Source: Thermodesulfovibrio yellowstonii DSM 11347
GTDB taxonomy: Bacteria; Nitrospirota; Thermodesulfovibrionia; Thermodesulfovibrionales; Thermodesulfovibrionaceae
Length of the DNA stretch: 64,000 bases
Direction of reading: 5' to 3'
Assembly (NCBI RefSeq): GCF_000020985.1
Contig: NC_011296.1
Location: 1,664,001-1,728,000, forward strand
Of the stretch, positions 42,652 to 51,749 are shown piece by piece. A program made the position numbers and the translations under genes. The first letter of the stretch is position 1. Each line of letters opens with the position of its first letter. Under the pieces are notes generated by a model, which was given only the letters and a program-made list of their open reading frames with translations, was not told where the DNA came from and did not search any database.

Positions 42652-43683
42652 ATGAAATGTTTAAAAAGTCTAACTTTAAGTAAGTTTTTTATTGTAATTG
42701 CAGTAATGTTTATTCTGTTAAGCTTCTCTATATCTTCTTTTGCTCAAATGCTCAATGGCGCAGGTGCATCTTTTCCCTATCCTCTTTATTCAAGTTGGGC
42801 TGCCGCTTATCATAAGGAAACAGGTATCCAAATTAATTATCAATCAATTGGTTCAGGTGGTGGAATAAGACAGATTACTGAAAGAACTGTTCATTTTGGT
42901 GCTTCAGACTTACCTCTTAAACCTGAAGAGCTTGAAAAAGCAGGACTTATTCAGTTCCCTGCTGCAATAGGTGGAGTTGTTCCTATAATCAATGTCCCTG
43001 AGATTAAAGGTAAAAAAATTACCTTAGATGGAATTACACTCGCAGAGATATTTCTCGGAGAAATTACAAAATGGAATGACCCTAAAATTAAAGCATTAAA
43101 TCCAAAAATTAATTTACCCGATCAACCTATTACTGTGGTTCATAGGTCAGACGGCTCAGGAACCACTTCCATATTTACTCATTATTTAAGTAGCGTATCC
43201 AAAAAATGGGCTGACCAAATTGGTTATGGAACTTCTGTAAACTGGAAAACTGGTTTAGGAGGAAAAGGAAATGAAGGTGTTGCAAACTATGTTAAAAGAA
43301 CTCCTTACTCAATTGGATATGTAGAATTTGCTTATGCTGTCCAGAACAGATTAGACACTGCAAAAATGAAAAATTCTGCTGGACAGATTGTTGAAGCCAA
43401 TTTTGAAAGTTTTGCCAATGCAGCAGCTTCTGCTCATCTTGATGCAAAAAATCATTTCTATGCATGGATGACAAATGCACCAGGCAAAAAAGCTTGGCCT
43501 ATCACAGGTGCAACTTATATTCTGCTTGCAAGAGAAAAAAATGATGTTAATAAATCCGTCATAAAATTCTTTGACTGGGCATTTAAAAATGGTGATAACA
43601 CTGCAAAAAAACTTGATTATGTCCCACTGCCTCAAAATGTAAAAGACAAAATAAGAGCATACTGGGGACTTTATATCAAATAA
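42652..43683 (+). CDS. pstS: Phosphate-binding protein PstS, copy 1
   Basis: 343 residues. An N-terminal signal peptide (about 1-31, ending SSFA) is followed by the PstS phosphate-binding motifs NGAGASFPYPLYSSW, YQSIGSGGGIRQ, FGASDLPL and VVHRSDGSGTT. It captures phosphate in the periplasm for PstCAB. There is no lipobox, so it is soluble in a Gram-negative periplasm. It stands alone under its own Pho-box array and ends in a strong terminator. A close paralogue lies at 46547-47557. AAGGAGGG precedes the ATG. Confidence 0.95.
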   Translation: MKCLKSLTLSKFFIVIAVMFILLSFSISSFAQMLNGAGASFPYPLYSSWAAAYHKETGIQINYQSIGSGGGIRQITERTVHFGASDLPLKPEELEKAGLIQFPAAIGGVVPIINVPEIKGKKITLDGITLAEIFLGEITKWNDPKIKALNPKINLPDQPITVVHRSDGSGTTSIFTHYLSSVSKKWADQIGYGTSVNWKTGLGGKGNEGVANYVKRTPYSIGYVEFAYAVQNRLDTAKMKNSAGQIVEANFESFANAAASAHLDAKNHFYAWMTNAPGKKAWPITGATYILLAREKNDVNKSVIKFFDWAFKNGDNTAKKLDYVPLPQNVKDKIRAYWGLYIK

Positions 43684-43686
43684 AAA

Positions 43687-43729
43687 AGAGAAAGCCCGAA
43701 GCAAAATAATGCTTTGGGCTTTCTCTTTT
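43687..43729 (+). terminator. Rho-independent terminator after pstS copy 1
   Basis: A 16-bp stem pairs AGAGAAAGCCCGAAGC (43687-43702) with GCTTTGGGCTTTCTCT (43711-43726), with an 8-nt loop and a T run after it. The A-rich flank on the other side lets it also serve the convergent TmcB-like gene. Confidence 0.9.
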
Positions 43730-43816
43730 ATTTCAGGAAATCTCCTGTTTATTTAATTTTTACTTCTTTCAAAACTTGTTCATAGTTTTTTCATAAAGCA
43801 GGATAATACTTTGTAA

Positions 43817-45421
43817 TTATTCTGGTAGTTCCTCCAAGTTCAAAAATGGTGGTATTGTTGCAATAGCATTAACAATCAACTCTGCAAGTCCCGAGTAGTT
43901 TATTTTAAATCTATCAAATAATCTGTAAGTGTGTATCATGTCTCTTATAGCGCCTTTACAATTTGAGCAAGTAGCAACTACAAGCTTAGGAATATTCTTA
44001 TCTAAAACATCATCAAATGTTTCTAAAATCTGTTTTGTCTTTAATCTTATTGAAACCTTATTTTTCCACACAGGGAAATTCAATGATCTTATTATTGCAA
44101 ATCCACTTCCGCCACCACAGCAGTAGTTATATGAACAGTTAGGATTCATCTCTCTGAATGTCCCGGGTGTAAGAGCCTTAATAATCTGCCTCTGCGGATT
44201 CATAATTCCCATAAGTCTCACAATATTACAAGAATCGTGCATTGTAACTGGAAAATTATTTCTCATAGGATCAAACTTTATTCTTCCACTTTTTACGATT
44301 TCCCACATAAGTGGTAAACAGGATTCTCTCTGAATATTCCATAAAGGAGAACTCGCAGGCAAAATTCTATCAAAAATGATAGTGTAAACCTTATGAGAAT
44401 GTCCGCATTCTCCTATTACAAGTTTTTTTACCCCAAGGTCATAAGCAATCTGGAGATGTCTTAATCCAACTCTCGCAAGTTCCACATCATCATACCATGC
44501 TCCATAATTTACGCCATCGTAACCAAGAGTTTCGCTACTTAAAGTATAGTTTATCCCAGCTAAATCAAATAATATAGAAAATGCTGCAATATGGTCTGGC
44601 CAGGCAAGATATTCACCTCCATTGTGAAGCAAAAGAATATCAGCTCCTTTTTTATCAACAGGAATAGTAATCTTTTTGCCTATTTTCTCATGTATTTCCT
44701 CTTCAATAAATTTAATTATATCCCTAAATGCCGTTGGTCCCATCCCTGTTGATGAGCCTGTCTTAAGATGCAATCTTGTCCCCTTTTTATAAACTTCTAC
44801 AGGTGCCATTCCAAGTTCTTGACTGAACAACTTCCTCAGTTCTCTTGCAATCAATCCATTGTCTATTCCAACAGGGCAGTAAAGAACGCATCTTCTGCAC
44901 AGTGTGCAACGATAAGCAAGCTCTAAAAGTCTTCTTATTGCTGTGTAAGTAGCTTCAATATCAGCTCCTACAAAAGATTTTAATAGTTTTCCGCTGGGAG
45001 TGAAATATCTCTTATAAATTCTTCTTAGAATTTCAGAACGAAAATTTGGTCTATATATTTCTTTCTTCCCGCTTCCTATATAAACATGGCAAGCCTCAGC
45101 ACAAGTATTGCATTTAACACAATATTTTAAAGATAGGGAAAAAGGTTTAAGAAATGTCCAGTTTGATTCAGGATTTAGAAGTTTTTCTATACCATTGAGA
45201 AATTTTTCTATTATCTTTGTTTTTTCTTCCTCAGAAGGCTCGGGAAAAGGAAATCCAGAAAATCCATCTAAGGAAAGATTATATTTTTCTCTCCATTCAT
45301 CTGGTGGATTATTAAAATCATTCTCTTCATCTATATATGGAGCTAAAGAAATTAAGTTCTCTTTTTCTATTTTTACTAAAGACTCCTTTGTTTCCTTTGC
45401 AAACTCTCTTAATGATTCCAT
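43817..45421 (-). CDS. HdrD/DsrK-family iron-sulfur protein (TmcB-like)
   Basis: 534 residues from ATG 45421, where AGGAGG lies 7 nt upstream. The longer frame to 45469 overlaps tmcC. Two [4Fe-4S] motifs are present (Cys101/104/107/111 and Cys172/175/178/182), followed by CCG-type domains with CCGGGSGF and CSNCKG near the C-terminus, which hold the noncubane cluster in heterodisulfide reductases. With the membrane partner next door this matches the Tmc or DsrMK-type complexes that pass electrons between periplasmic cytochrome and cytoplasm in sulfate reducers. No cytochrome c (TmcA) gene is nearby. Confidence 0.82.
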   Translation of the reverse strand: MESLREFAKETKESLVKIEKENLISLAPYIDEENDFNNPPDEWREKYNLSLDGFSGFPFPEPSEEEKTKIIEKFLNGIEKLLNPESNWTFLKPFSLSLKYCVKCNTCAEACHVYIGSGKKEIYRPNFRSEILRRIYKRYFTPSGKLLKSFVGADIEATYTAIRRLLELAYRCTLCRRCVLYCPVGIDNGLIARELRKLFSQELGMAPVEVYKKGTRLHLKTGSSTGMGPTAFRDIIKFIEEEIHEKIGKKITIPVDKKGADILLLHNGGEYLAWPDHIAAFSILFDLAGINYTLSSETLGYDGVNYGAWYDDVELARVGLRHLQIAYDLGVKKLVIGECGHSHKVYTIIFDRILPASSPLWNIQRESCLPLMWEIVKSGRIKFDPMRNNFPVTMHDSCNIVRLMGIMNPQRQIIKALTPGTFREMNPNCSYNYCCGGGSGFAIIRSLNFPVWKNKVSIRLKTKQILETFDDVLDKNIPKLVVATCSNCKGAIRDMIHTYRLFDRFKINYSGLAELIVNAIATIPPFLNLEELPE

Positions 45422-45431
45422 CTTAATCCTC

Positions 45432-46316
45432 CTATTTTTCATGAAGATTTGTATTTCTGGCATTTTCAAGCCATGTTTGTTCTGGCAGAATATGAGGACC
45501 AGCCCAGTTAACCTTATAATTTAGCTGTTGCAATATTTTCTTTTCTTCAGGAGAATCTTTCTTTTGATAATAATCATCCCATAAAATCTTATGGAATGTA
45601 AAAAATTTTACAGGACCGTGAAAAAATTTTGAAAAGGGTATATAAATAAGAAAAATTTCAAAGAGCAAAAAATGAATTAATGTAAAAGGATGGAATTCTG
45701 ATATGGAAAGATTAAAACTTAATACACTTTCTACATACAATAAAGCCTCCAATGTAGAATTTTCTCTATAAATCATCAATAATCCACTGATAAAAATAAC
45801 AAATAAAAAGATTAAATTAAAGTATTCAATTCCAGAGGTATAGAGTTTTAATTCTTTATTGTTAATTCTTTTTAGAATAAGTCCGACAGTCCCCACAATA
45901 CCAAGAAAGCATGATAAATAAGGTAAAAAAATAATTTTTGACAGATTCATACTATTAGACACAAAGGCTATTAAAATCAGAATGTTCCACAAAAACAACA
46001 ACCAGACACCCCAATGAAGAGCAATTGACCAAGTCCATATTCCATAAAGATTGAATTTTTTTACTCTATGAAGAAAAAATATTTCTTTAAAAGGTTCAAT
46101 AAACTCACCAAATAAACCTTTTTCATGCTTCTTTTTTATCCAGTCAACTTCTTCCATATAGGAACCTTGACATCTTTCCCTTTTTGCAGATGGAAGAGGA
46201 TATATCTCCCATCTGATATTTAATGGCATTCTTGAGATCTTAAAAAACTTCATACCAATACCTATTACCAATACAAATGGGGACAACAATGCTATCAAAT
46301 TGAGCAATGTAGCCAT
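45432..46316 (-). CDS. NarI-like membrane subunit (TmcC/DsrM-type)
   Basis: 294 residues from ATG 46316, where GGAGG is correctly spaced. The in-frame ATG at 46328 is part of that ribosome site. About five to six hydrophobic segments are seen, with His residues (WSIALHWGVW, FHPFTLIHFLLFE) suited to bind b-type haem, as in the NarI gamma subunit family. It should accept or donate quinone or cytochrome electrons for the iron-sulfur partner encoded 10 nt downstream. It is divergent from pstS copy 2. A cytoplasmic loop with several charged residues follows the first segment. Confidence 0.8.
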   Translation of the reverse strand: MATLLNLIALLSPFVLVIGIGMKFFKISRMPLNIRWEIYPLPSAKRERCQGSYMEEVDWIKKKHEKGLFGEFIEPFKEIFFLHRVKKFNLYGIWTWSIALHWGVWLLFLWNILILIAFVSNSMNLSKIIFLPYLSCFLGIVGTVGLILKRINNKELKLYTSGIEYFNLIFLFVIFISGLLMIYRENSTLEALLYVESVLSFNLSISEFHPFTLIHFLLFEIFLIYIPFSKFFHGPVKFFTFHKILWDDYYQKKDSPEEKKILQQLNYKVNWAGPHILPEQTWLENARNTNLHEK

Positions 46317-46546
46317 ATTTCCCTCCATATAAAATTTTTATATAATTTTATTAATTAAATAAATAATATAATAAACTTTTTTTAAAAATCAATATAATTT
46401 TTAAGCAATAGTATAAGCGGCATAAATAAAACCTTAACTGTGTCCTTATTGACTAAAAAATACCTATGAATTCATTTTTAAAAGGGCAAAAGAAAGCTAC
46501 AGCTATGTGATAAAATAAAAAAATATCAATATTTGAGGAGGATTTC

Positions 46547-47557
46547 ATGATTAAAACAAAATTGGCTTTATTGGTTTTATTGTTTATTTTATTAAGCTTC
46601 TCTATCTCTTCTTCTGCTGAAATGATTAATGGCGCAGGTGCAACCTTCCCCTATCCTCTTTATTCAAGTTGGGCTGCCGCTTACAATAAAGCCACAGGAA
46701 TTAAGGTTAACTATCAATCAATTGGTTCAGGTGGTGGAATAAGACAGATTACTGAAAGAACTGTTCATTTTGGTGCATCTGATATGGCATTGAAACCTGA
46801 GGAAATTGAAAAATCAAAACTTCTTCAGTTCCCTGCGGTAATAGGTGGAGTTGTACCAATTGTAAATATTCCAGGAGTCTCTTCTAATGCATTGGTTCTT
46901 GATGGAACTACAATGTGCGAAATATTTCTTGGTGAAATCAAGCAATGGAATGACCCTAAAATTAAAGCACTTAATCCCAAACTAAATCTACCAGCAAAGC
47001 CCATCACAGTTGTTCATCGCTCCGACGGTTCTGGAACAACTGCTATATTTACTCATTATCTTAGCAGTGCATGTAAAAAATGGGCAAATAATGTTGGATA
47101 CGGAACTTCAGTAAGCTGGAAAACAGGACTTGGTGGTAAGGGTAATGAAGGAGTAGCTAACTATGTAAAAAGAACTCCCTATTCAATTGGTTATGTTGAG
47201 TTTGCCTATGCAAAACAGAATAAACTCTCTGTAGTAAGGCTTAAAAATTCTGCTGGACAGATTGTTGCTCCAGACTTTGAAAGTTTTGCAGAAGCAGCAG
47301 CTTCTGCTCATCTTGATGCAAAAAATCATTTCTATGCCTGGATGACAAATGCACCAGGCAAAAAAGCTTGGCCTATTACAGGTGCAACTTATATTCTGCT
47401 TGCAAGGGAAAAAAATGATGTCAATAAATCCGTCATAAAATTCTTTGACTGGGCATTTCAAAATGGTGACAACACTGCAAAAAAACTTGATTATGTCCCG
47501 CTGCCCAAGAATTTAAAAGATAAAATAAGAACATACTGGAAATCTTATATAAAATAA
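46547..47557 (+). CDS. pstS: Phosphate-binding protein PstS, copy 2
   Basis: 336 residues, closely related to copy 1 in the same phosphate-binding motifs, with a signal peptide ending SSSA. The 3' 200 nt are almost identical to copy 1, but mid-gene blocks differ (GVSSNALVLDG against EIKGKKITLDG), giving a mosaic look. AGGAGG precedes the ATG. Unlike copy 1, no clear 11-bp Pho-box array is visible upstream. CTTAACT and CCTTATT 11 bp apart at 46433 and 46444 are a weak remnant at best, so this copy may be regulated differently. Confidence 0.95.
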   Translation: MIKTKLALLVLLFILLSFSISSSAEMINGAGATFPYPLYSSWAAAYNKATGIKVNYQSIGSGGGIRQITERTVHFGASDMALKPEEIEKSKLLQFPAVIGGVVPIVNIPGVSSNALVLDGTTMCEIFLGEIKQWNDPKIKALNPKLNLPAKPITVVHRSDGSGTTAIFTHYLSSACKKWANNVGYGTSVSWKTGLGGKGNEGVANYVKRTPYSIGYVEFAYAKQNKLSVVRLKNSAGQIVAPDFESFAEAAASAHLDAKNHFYAWMTNAPGKKAWPITGATYILLAREKNDVNKSVIKFFDWAFQNGDNTAKKLDYVPLPKNLKDKIRTYWKSYIK

Positions 47558-47566
47558 AGAATTTTC

Positions 47567-47594
47567 AACCTGAAGCGGAGTTTCGCTTCAGGTT
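47567..47594. terminator. Bidirectional terminator between pstS copy 2 and aroD
   Basis: AACCTGAAGCG (47567-47577) pairs perfectly with CGCTTCAGGTT (47584-47594) around a 6-nt loop. The second arm overlaps the aroD stop codon. The flanks are only moderately T-rich, so termination may be partial. Confidence 0.7.
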
Positions 47595-48273
47595 ACCCTC
47601 TTAATCCCATAACTTTAAAAATATGAACCATATCTTTTAAATGAATCTGCCCTGGAGCAGAAATTTCATTAAGACTTGCATATGTTATCATTGAGCCAAA
47701 GACAGGATTTATTATTCTTGATGGGATTCCTTTCTGCCCCATCCCCAGAACAATTATTCTATCCAGTTTATGTCTAAGAGTAAAATATAACAAAGTTTCT
47801 ATGTCTTTCTTTTCATTTACCATAGTAGCTATTTTTATGATGTCCATTCCCATGGTTTTGCCTCTATCAAAAACTTCTTCCAGCTGCTCCATAGATGGAG
47901 TATTTATAAAATTGTGATAAGAGCCGATTAAAGTTATATTGTTTTTAATACTCAATTGTCTTAAAAAAGGAGCTTCATTGGAAAAAATCTCAATATCAAA
48001 AAAATTGCAAAAGGGTATAACTGCCTGATATATTTCAACTCTATTCTTTATTTCTCTTTTGCCTCCTTCCTCTGGTAATCTTATTGTACAAAGCAGAGGT
48101 AGGTTATATTTTCTTTTTGCTGTCTCAAAAATATCGCTAATGTTTTCTGTCTTTTCAAACATATCAACCCTGAGTTCAATAAGATCAGCACCTTTTAACT
48201 CTTCCTTAGGAATAGACAAAACATCCTTGTCTTTGAGCACAACTGCTATGGCAGGTATATTTTGCAAAAGCAT
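47593..48273 (-). CDS. aroD: 3-dehydroquinate dehydratase, type I
   Basis: 226 residues. It dehydrates 3-dehydroquinate to 3-dehydroshikimate in the shikimate pathway. ADLIELRVDMF near the N-terminus, the catalytic His in GSYHNF and the Schiff-base Lys in DIIKIATM identify type I. It lies away from the aroF-aroA cluster, inside the phosphate island, which is an unexpected place. No strong promoter or ribosome site is evident. A hairpin 40 nt upstream separates it from the response-regulator gene. Confidence 0.93.
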   Translation of the reverse strand: MLLQNIPAIAVVLKDKDVLSIPKEELKGADLIELRVDMFEKTENISDIFETAKRKYNLPLLCTIRLPEEGGKREIKNRVEIYQAVIPFCNFFDIEIFSNEAPFLRQLSIKNNITLIGSYHNFINTPSMEQLEEVFDRGKTMGMDIIKIATMVNEKKDIETLLYFTLRHKLDRIIVLGMGQKGIPSRIINPVFGSMITYASLNEISAPGQIHLKDMVHIFKVMGLRG

Positions 48274-48314
48274 TTTAAAGTTTAACAGCTAAGAAAGCTA
48301 TAATTCAAATTATT

Positions 48315-48346
48315 AAGCCCTGAGCATTATTTAAAGCCCAGGGCTT
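48315..48346 (-). terminator. Terminator downstream of the response-regulator gene
   Basis: AAGCCCTGAGC (48315-48325) and GCCCAGGGCTT (48336-48346) form an 11-bp stem with one G-U pair, followed on the minus strand by TTAATAATTT. It probably ends the PHP-glycosyltransferase-phoA-regulator operon. Confidence 0.7.
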
Positions 48347-48378
48347 TCTGTAGGAGGGGTGGGGCTGCTAACCGCTTT

Positions 48379-48762
48379 TCAGTTAAACTGTTGTTTCTTT
48401 TTGATATAAAGCGATATCTTTTTGTAAAGCTGAAAAATATCACCTTTAATAATGTAATCTGTAACACCCTTCATAATTTTAAGTTTTTTAAGATGCGTCT
48501 CATCAATAGAAGAGTAAAATAAAACTGGAATTTTTTGTGCTTTGATATAGGTACTTATCAAATCATATAAACTATCACCTGATAATGCAGGCATGTTTAC
48601 ATCAAGAAGCACTAAATCAGGATTTAAAAATTTAATACCCTTTGTAACACCAAGCCAACCTTGATTTTCTAATACAGTATAACCGACTTTCTCAAGAAGA
48701 ATTTTTGTTAAATGTAAATCAACTTCATTGTCATCAATTAAAAGAATCTTACCTCTTTTCAT
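48379..48762 (-). CDS. Single-domain response regulator (receiver only)
   Basis: 127 residues, all receiver domain. The acidic pair DDN near residues 10-12, the phosphoacceptor Asp in LLDVNMP (about 54), the switch Ser in FYSS and the Lys in IIKGD are all kept, so it should be phosphorylated. There is no output domain. AGGAGG precedes the ATG. It is the last gene of the operon with the exported alkaline phosphatase. Its likely partner is a histidine kinase elsewhere, possibly the sensorless kinase encoded at 54363-55059 in the divergent operon (inference). Confidence 0.9.
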   Translation of the reverse strand: MKRGKILLIDDNEVDLHLTKILLEKVGYTVLENQGWLGVTKGIKFLNPDLVLLDVNMPALSGDSLYDLISTYIKAQKIPVLFYSSIDETHLKKLKIMKGVTDYIIKGDIFQLYKKISLYIKKKQQFN

Positions 48763-48783
48763 TTTTAAGCCTCCTTTATTTTC

Positions 48784-48990
48784 CTAATAGAAATTTTTGC
48801 CAAAGTATGGCTGAAAACCTGGAATCTCATGTTCAATCAGAAAATTAACTACTTCATTTACAAAAGGCGCATAATCTCTTAAATCACCAAGATGATAAAT
48901 CCTTTCAACGCCTTCATTAATGGCTGTTTCATGAGCAACTTTTAATGCTTCAATGTTACGATGAATATCACTAAGAATAGCTATTTTCAT
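48784..48990 (-). pseudogene. Truncated metallophosphoesterase (YfcE/MJ0936-like), N-terminal remnant
   Basis: 68 residues. It starts with the calcineurin-like motif SDIHRNIEAL (Asp8, His10) and reaches GDLRDYAP, which corresponds to the second metal motif GDxxGYGP. It then diverges and stops. The family is normally about 220-250 residues with GNHD and HTH motifs, and these are absent both here and in the following 20 nt. It looks like a deletion remnant, though a small protein could still be made. It sits 18 nt after phoA in the same operon. Confidence 0.65.
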
Positions 48991-49008
48991 ATATTTACTC
49001 TACTAAAC

Positions 49009-50559
49009 CTATGATATGTGAAGTCTAAGATGTCTTTCCCATTCCATATAACTTATAGCCTTAACATAGGCTATAGCATCTTGTCTGTCCATTTTTGGAT
49101 TTAAGTAATTGAATGCTAAATAATTACACATTAAATTGTAAAGTTCAGTATTATCTATAAGGTTTTTTAACTCTCCTTCGTAAAATTTTTCTCCGTAAAC
49201 AATAACAAGCTGGTCTTCGGCAGTATGATTTGTTGAAGTAAAACCCACATTACCTCTTCTTTTTTTAGCTGGTTTTATGAGTTTCTCGTTTTCATACTCA
49301 TATATACTTTTTGCCAGAATTCTCCCCATTGTATATTCTGGCTCATACCATATGTCATTGATAACTACCATTCTTTTTTCATTTAATTTTTTATAAATTT
49401 CTTCTGCTTCCTCTGAAGCGATTTTTTGTTGAGTATAGTTCTCAAAAATTTCTTTCACAGCTTTCAGATCCTGATTTTTCATCGTCTTAATCATATATTC
49501 AAAAGAAGCCCTGTTTTTATAATTCATCAAAGCCTCTGTGGCATCATTGTATTCAGGACCTGTGCCGTTTATTCCATAACCTGAGTTACCATGATCTGAG
49601 GTAACTATCAATAAAACATCAGGATTTTTGTTAATAAAATCCACAACTACTCCGATAGTTTTATCCAGTTCATAACAGTCCATCATAGCAGCATAAGCAT
49701 CATTTGCATGACAGGCATGGTCAATTCTTCCAGCCTCAATCTGAAGAACAAATCCTTTTTTATTTCTGGATAATTTTTGGAGTGCCACTGCGGTCATCTC
49801 AGGTAAAGATGGCTCTTTTTTGTTCAGTTTTTCATCATTTACTCTATCAACAAAGTAACTTATGTGAGATGAACTGAAAACGCCAAGAATAGGGCGTTCA
49901 TCGGAAATGCTGCTAATCAATTCTTCCTTAGATTTAACTACTCTATACCCCTTTGAAGAAAACATCCCATAGAGATCTTTCTTGTCCTTTCTTTTATCTC
50001 TATTAAAGAATCTATCACCACCACCCATTGCTACTTCTAAATCCGCATTTAGTAAATCAATAGCGATACTATCCTCATCGTCTCTATTAGAATTATGACT
50101 ATACCATGCAGCAGGCGTGGCATGAGTTACTCTTGTTGTGGTTACAAATCCACAGGAAAGCCCTTTTTCCTTCGCAAGCTCAAATATAGTTTTTAAATTT
50201 CTTCCATCGGGTAAAACTGACAAGCTTCTATTAACCGTCTTTGAACCTGTTGCCCAAGCAACAGATGCAGGAGCAGAATCAGTAACAACTGAAGATAAAG
50301 AAGAAGTATTCTGAAGTAAAATTCTTGTCTTAGGATTTTTAATAAGAGTTGAGAGGTTGCTTTTTTCTTTAAACTTCATCTCCATAAATTCATTCATAGC
50401 TTTCATCACTCCCAATGGCCAGCCATCTCCAACTACGAATATTACACCTTTTGCACCAGAATTGGTTGAATCAGTAACTTTTGCAAAAATTTCTTCTGAT
50501 GAAGCCATAAGAGCTATAAAACTTGCTAAAGAGACTTTCAAGAAATCTCTTCTTTCCAT
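49009..50559 (-). CDS. phoA: Exported alkaline phosphatase (PhoA family, Tat-type signal)
   Basis: 516 residues. The N-terminus MERRDFLKVS followed by a hydrophobic stretch and IFA is a twin-arginine signal, implying folding with metals before export. Metal Asp in VGDG (45) and nucleophile Ser95 in VTDSAPAS identify the PhoA fold. IEAGRIDHACHANDA and TSDHGN supply further Zn ligands, and NHTAEDQ the C-terminal His. It frees phosphate from organic phosphates outside the cytoplasm. It is in an operon with the glycosyltransferase and PHP genes under a predicted Pho-box array. Confidence 0.94.
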   Translation of the reverse strand: MERRDFLKVSLASFIALMASSEEIFAKVTDSTNSGAKGVIFVVGDGWPLGVMKAMNEFMEMKFKEKSNLSTLIKNPKTRILLQNTSSLSSVVTDSAPASVAWATGSKTVNRSLSVLPDGRNLKTIFELAKEKGLSCGFVTTTRVTHATPAAWYSHNSNRDDEDSIAIDLLNADLEVAMGGGDRFFNRDKRKDKKDLYGMFSSKGYRVVKSKEELISSISDERPILGVFSSSHISYFVDRVNDEKLNKKEPSLPEMTAVALQKLSRNKKGFVLQIEAGRIDHACHANDAYAAMMDCYELDKTIGVVVDFINKNPDVLLIVTSDHGNSGYGINGTGPEYNDATEALMNYKNRASFEYMIKTMKNQDLKAVKEIFENYTQQKIASEEAEEIYKKLNEKRMVVINDIWYEPEYTMGRILAKSIYEYENEKLIKPAKKRRGNVGFTSTNHTAEDQLVIVYGEKFYEGELKNLIDNTELYNLMCNYLAFNYLNPKMDRQDAIAYVKAISYMEWERHLRLHIS

Positions 50560-50572
50560 TATTGCACCCCCT

Positions 50573-51745
50573 TTAATTTGTTATTGCTGTTCTGAGTTTA
50601 TTAAAGATAAGTTTTAATAAAAAATTGCTCTCGTAGGGTATAATTTTCGTTTCCTTGCCAATTTTATAAGTGTTTCCTCTCCAGTTAAGTTTGCAACTTA
50701 TCAAAGGAGTAAACCATATAAGTCCTGTTATAAAATCTTTCAATGGAATTAAAATCCCTGAAAGTCCAGTAGAAGACTTCATTAATCTATTTATATAAAG
50801 ATCAAAGGCAATTTTGATTGTCACCACAGCAATAAATATTGTTATAGAATTTTTTGAAAAGCCATCTAAAATAAGCATTATTGAAGATATAAAAACAGGA
50901 TTACTAAGAGGCTCAATAAAATATTTTGAACCAGCTATTTTCCATCTTATCTTTGCCCATCTGGTATGTCTATTTAAAAATCTTCTAAGTGACCAGTATT
51001 CATTAATATTTTTAATAATATAGCTACAAAGCGCAACTTTCTTACCCTTTTCGTGCATCAATTTTCCAATCATATAATCCTCTGCCAAAACATCCTTTAC
51101 TGCATTAAATCCACCTATTTCTTCAAAATCGCTCTTTCTCATAAGCATTGACTTGCCTATGCTACAGGGCATCTTAAGAAATTTATCAAGAAAACAGACA
51201 CTTATAATTACGAAAGAGTTTAGCTGAAGGTTTTCAAGTTTAGCTCCTAAGGTTTTCCCTCCCGCTCCCATAATAAGATTGGTAACAAGTCCTGTATCAT
51301 GCGTCATAGCAGAAACAGTCCTCTTTAAATAGTCAGGTTCAACATAGACATTACTGTCACTTATGAGAAAATAATCATGTTTTGATTCCTTGTAAGCGGA
51401 AATCATATTTTTTACTTTTGGATTTAAAGCACTATATGAATTATTCAGAATAACTTTTACAAGCTCAGGATATTTATTTCTTATTTTTTCAGCAACTCTA
51501 TAAGCAGGGTCATTGTAGTCTTGAAGTGAAAGAATTACTTCATATTCAGGATAGTCCTGTTTGCAGAAGCTTTCAAGATTGTCAAATAGATTATCATCAA
51601 GACCTTTAAGTGGCTTAATTATTGAAATGGGAGGGAAATTAATAAATGCATATTCTTCCCTGAGCTTTCTTCTTAATGCTATAACTTGCAAAGCGTAAAC
51701 TGCTAAACTCATAAAAACTAAAAATAAAACTATCCATAGAATCAT
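50573..51745 (-). CDS. Lipid-type glycosyltransferase (GT21, ceramide glucosyltransferase/HpnI-like)
   Basis: 390 residues. An N-terminal membrane anchor (about 3-22) is followed by a GT-A domain with SIIKPLKGLDDNL, the acidic motif SDSNVYVEPDY, DVLAEDYMIG and the R-H-x-RW motif (RHTRW). The C-terminal hydrophobic segments (about 285-350) are typical of ceramide glucosyltransferase and the hopanoid-linked HpnI. Family members glycosylate membrane lipids. In a phosphate-starvation operon this suggests replacement of phospholipid by glycolipid (inference). AAGTGTT-type spacing to the PHP gene is 4 nt, so they are cotranslated. Confidence 0.82.
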   Translation of the reverse strand: MILWIVLFLVFMSLAVYALQVIALRRKLREEYAFINFPPISIIKPLKGLDDNLFDNLESFCKQDYPEYEVILSLQDYNDPAYRVAEKIRNKYPELVKVILNNSYSALNPKVKNMISAYKESKHDYFLISDSNVYVEPDYLKRTVSAMTHDTGLVTNLIMGAGGKTLGAKLENLQLNSFVIISVCFLDKFLKMPCSIGKSMLMRKSDFEEIGGFNAVKDVLAEDYMIGKLMHEKGKKVALCSYIIKNINEYWSLRRFLNRHTRWAKIRWKIAGSKYFIEPLSNPVFISSIMLILDGFSKNSITIFIAVVTIKIAFDLYINRLMKSSTGLSGILIPLKDFITGLIWFTPLISCKLNWRGNTYKIGKETKIIPYESNFLLKLIFNKLRTAITN

Positions 51746-51749
51746 TTTT

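Noticed and set aside
46433-46450. Pho-box array upstream of pstS copy 2
   Set aside because: Only two poor units (CTTAACT, CCTTATT) with 11-bp spacing, no continuation and no -10 at 9 nt.
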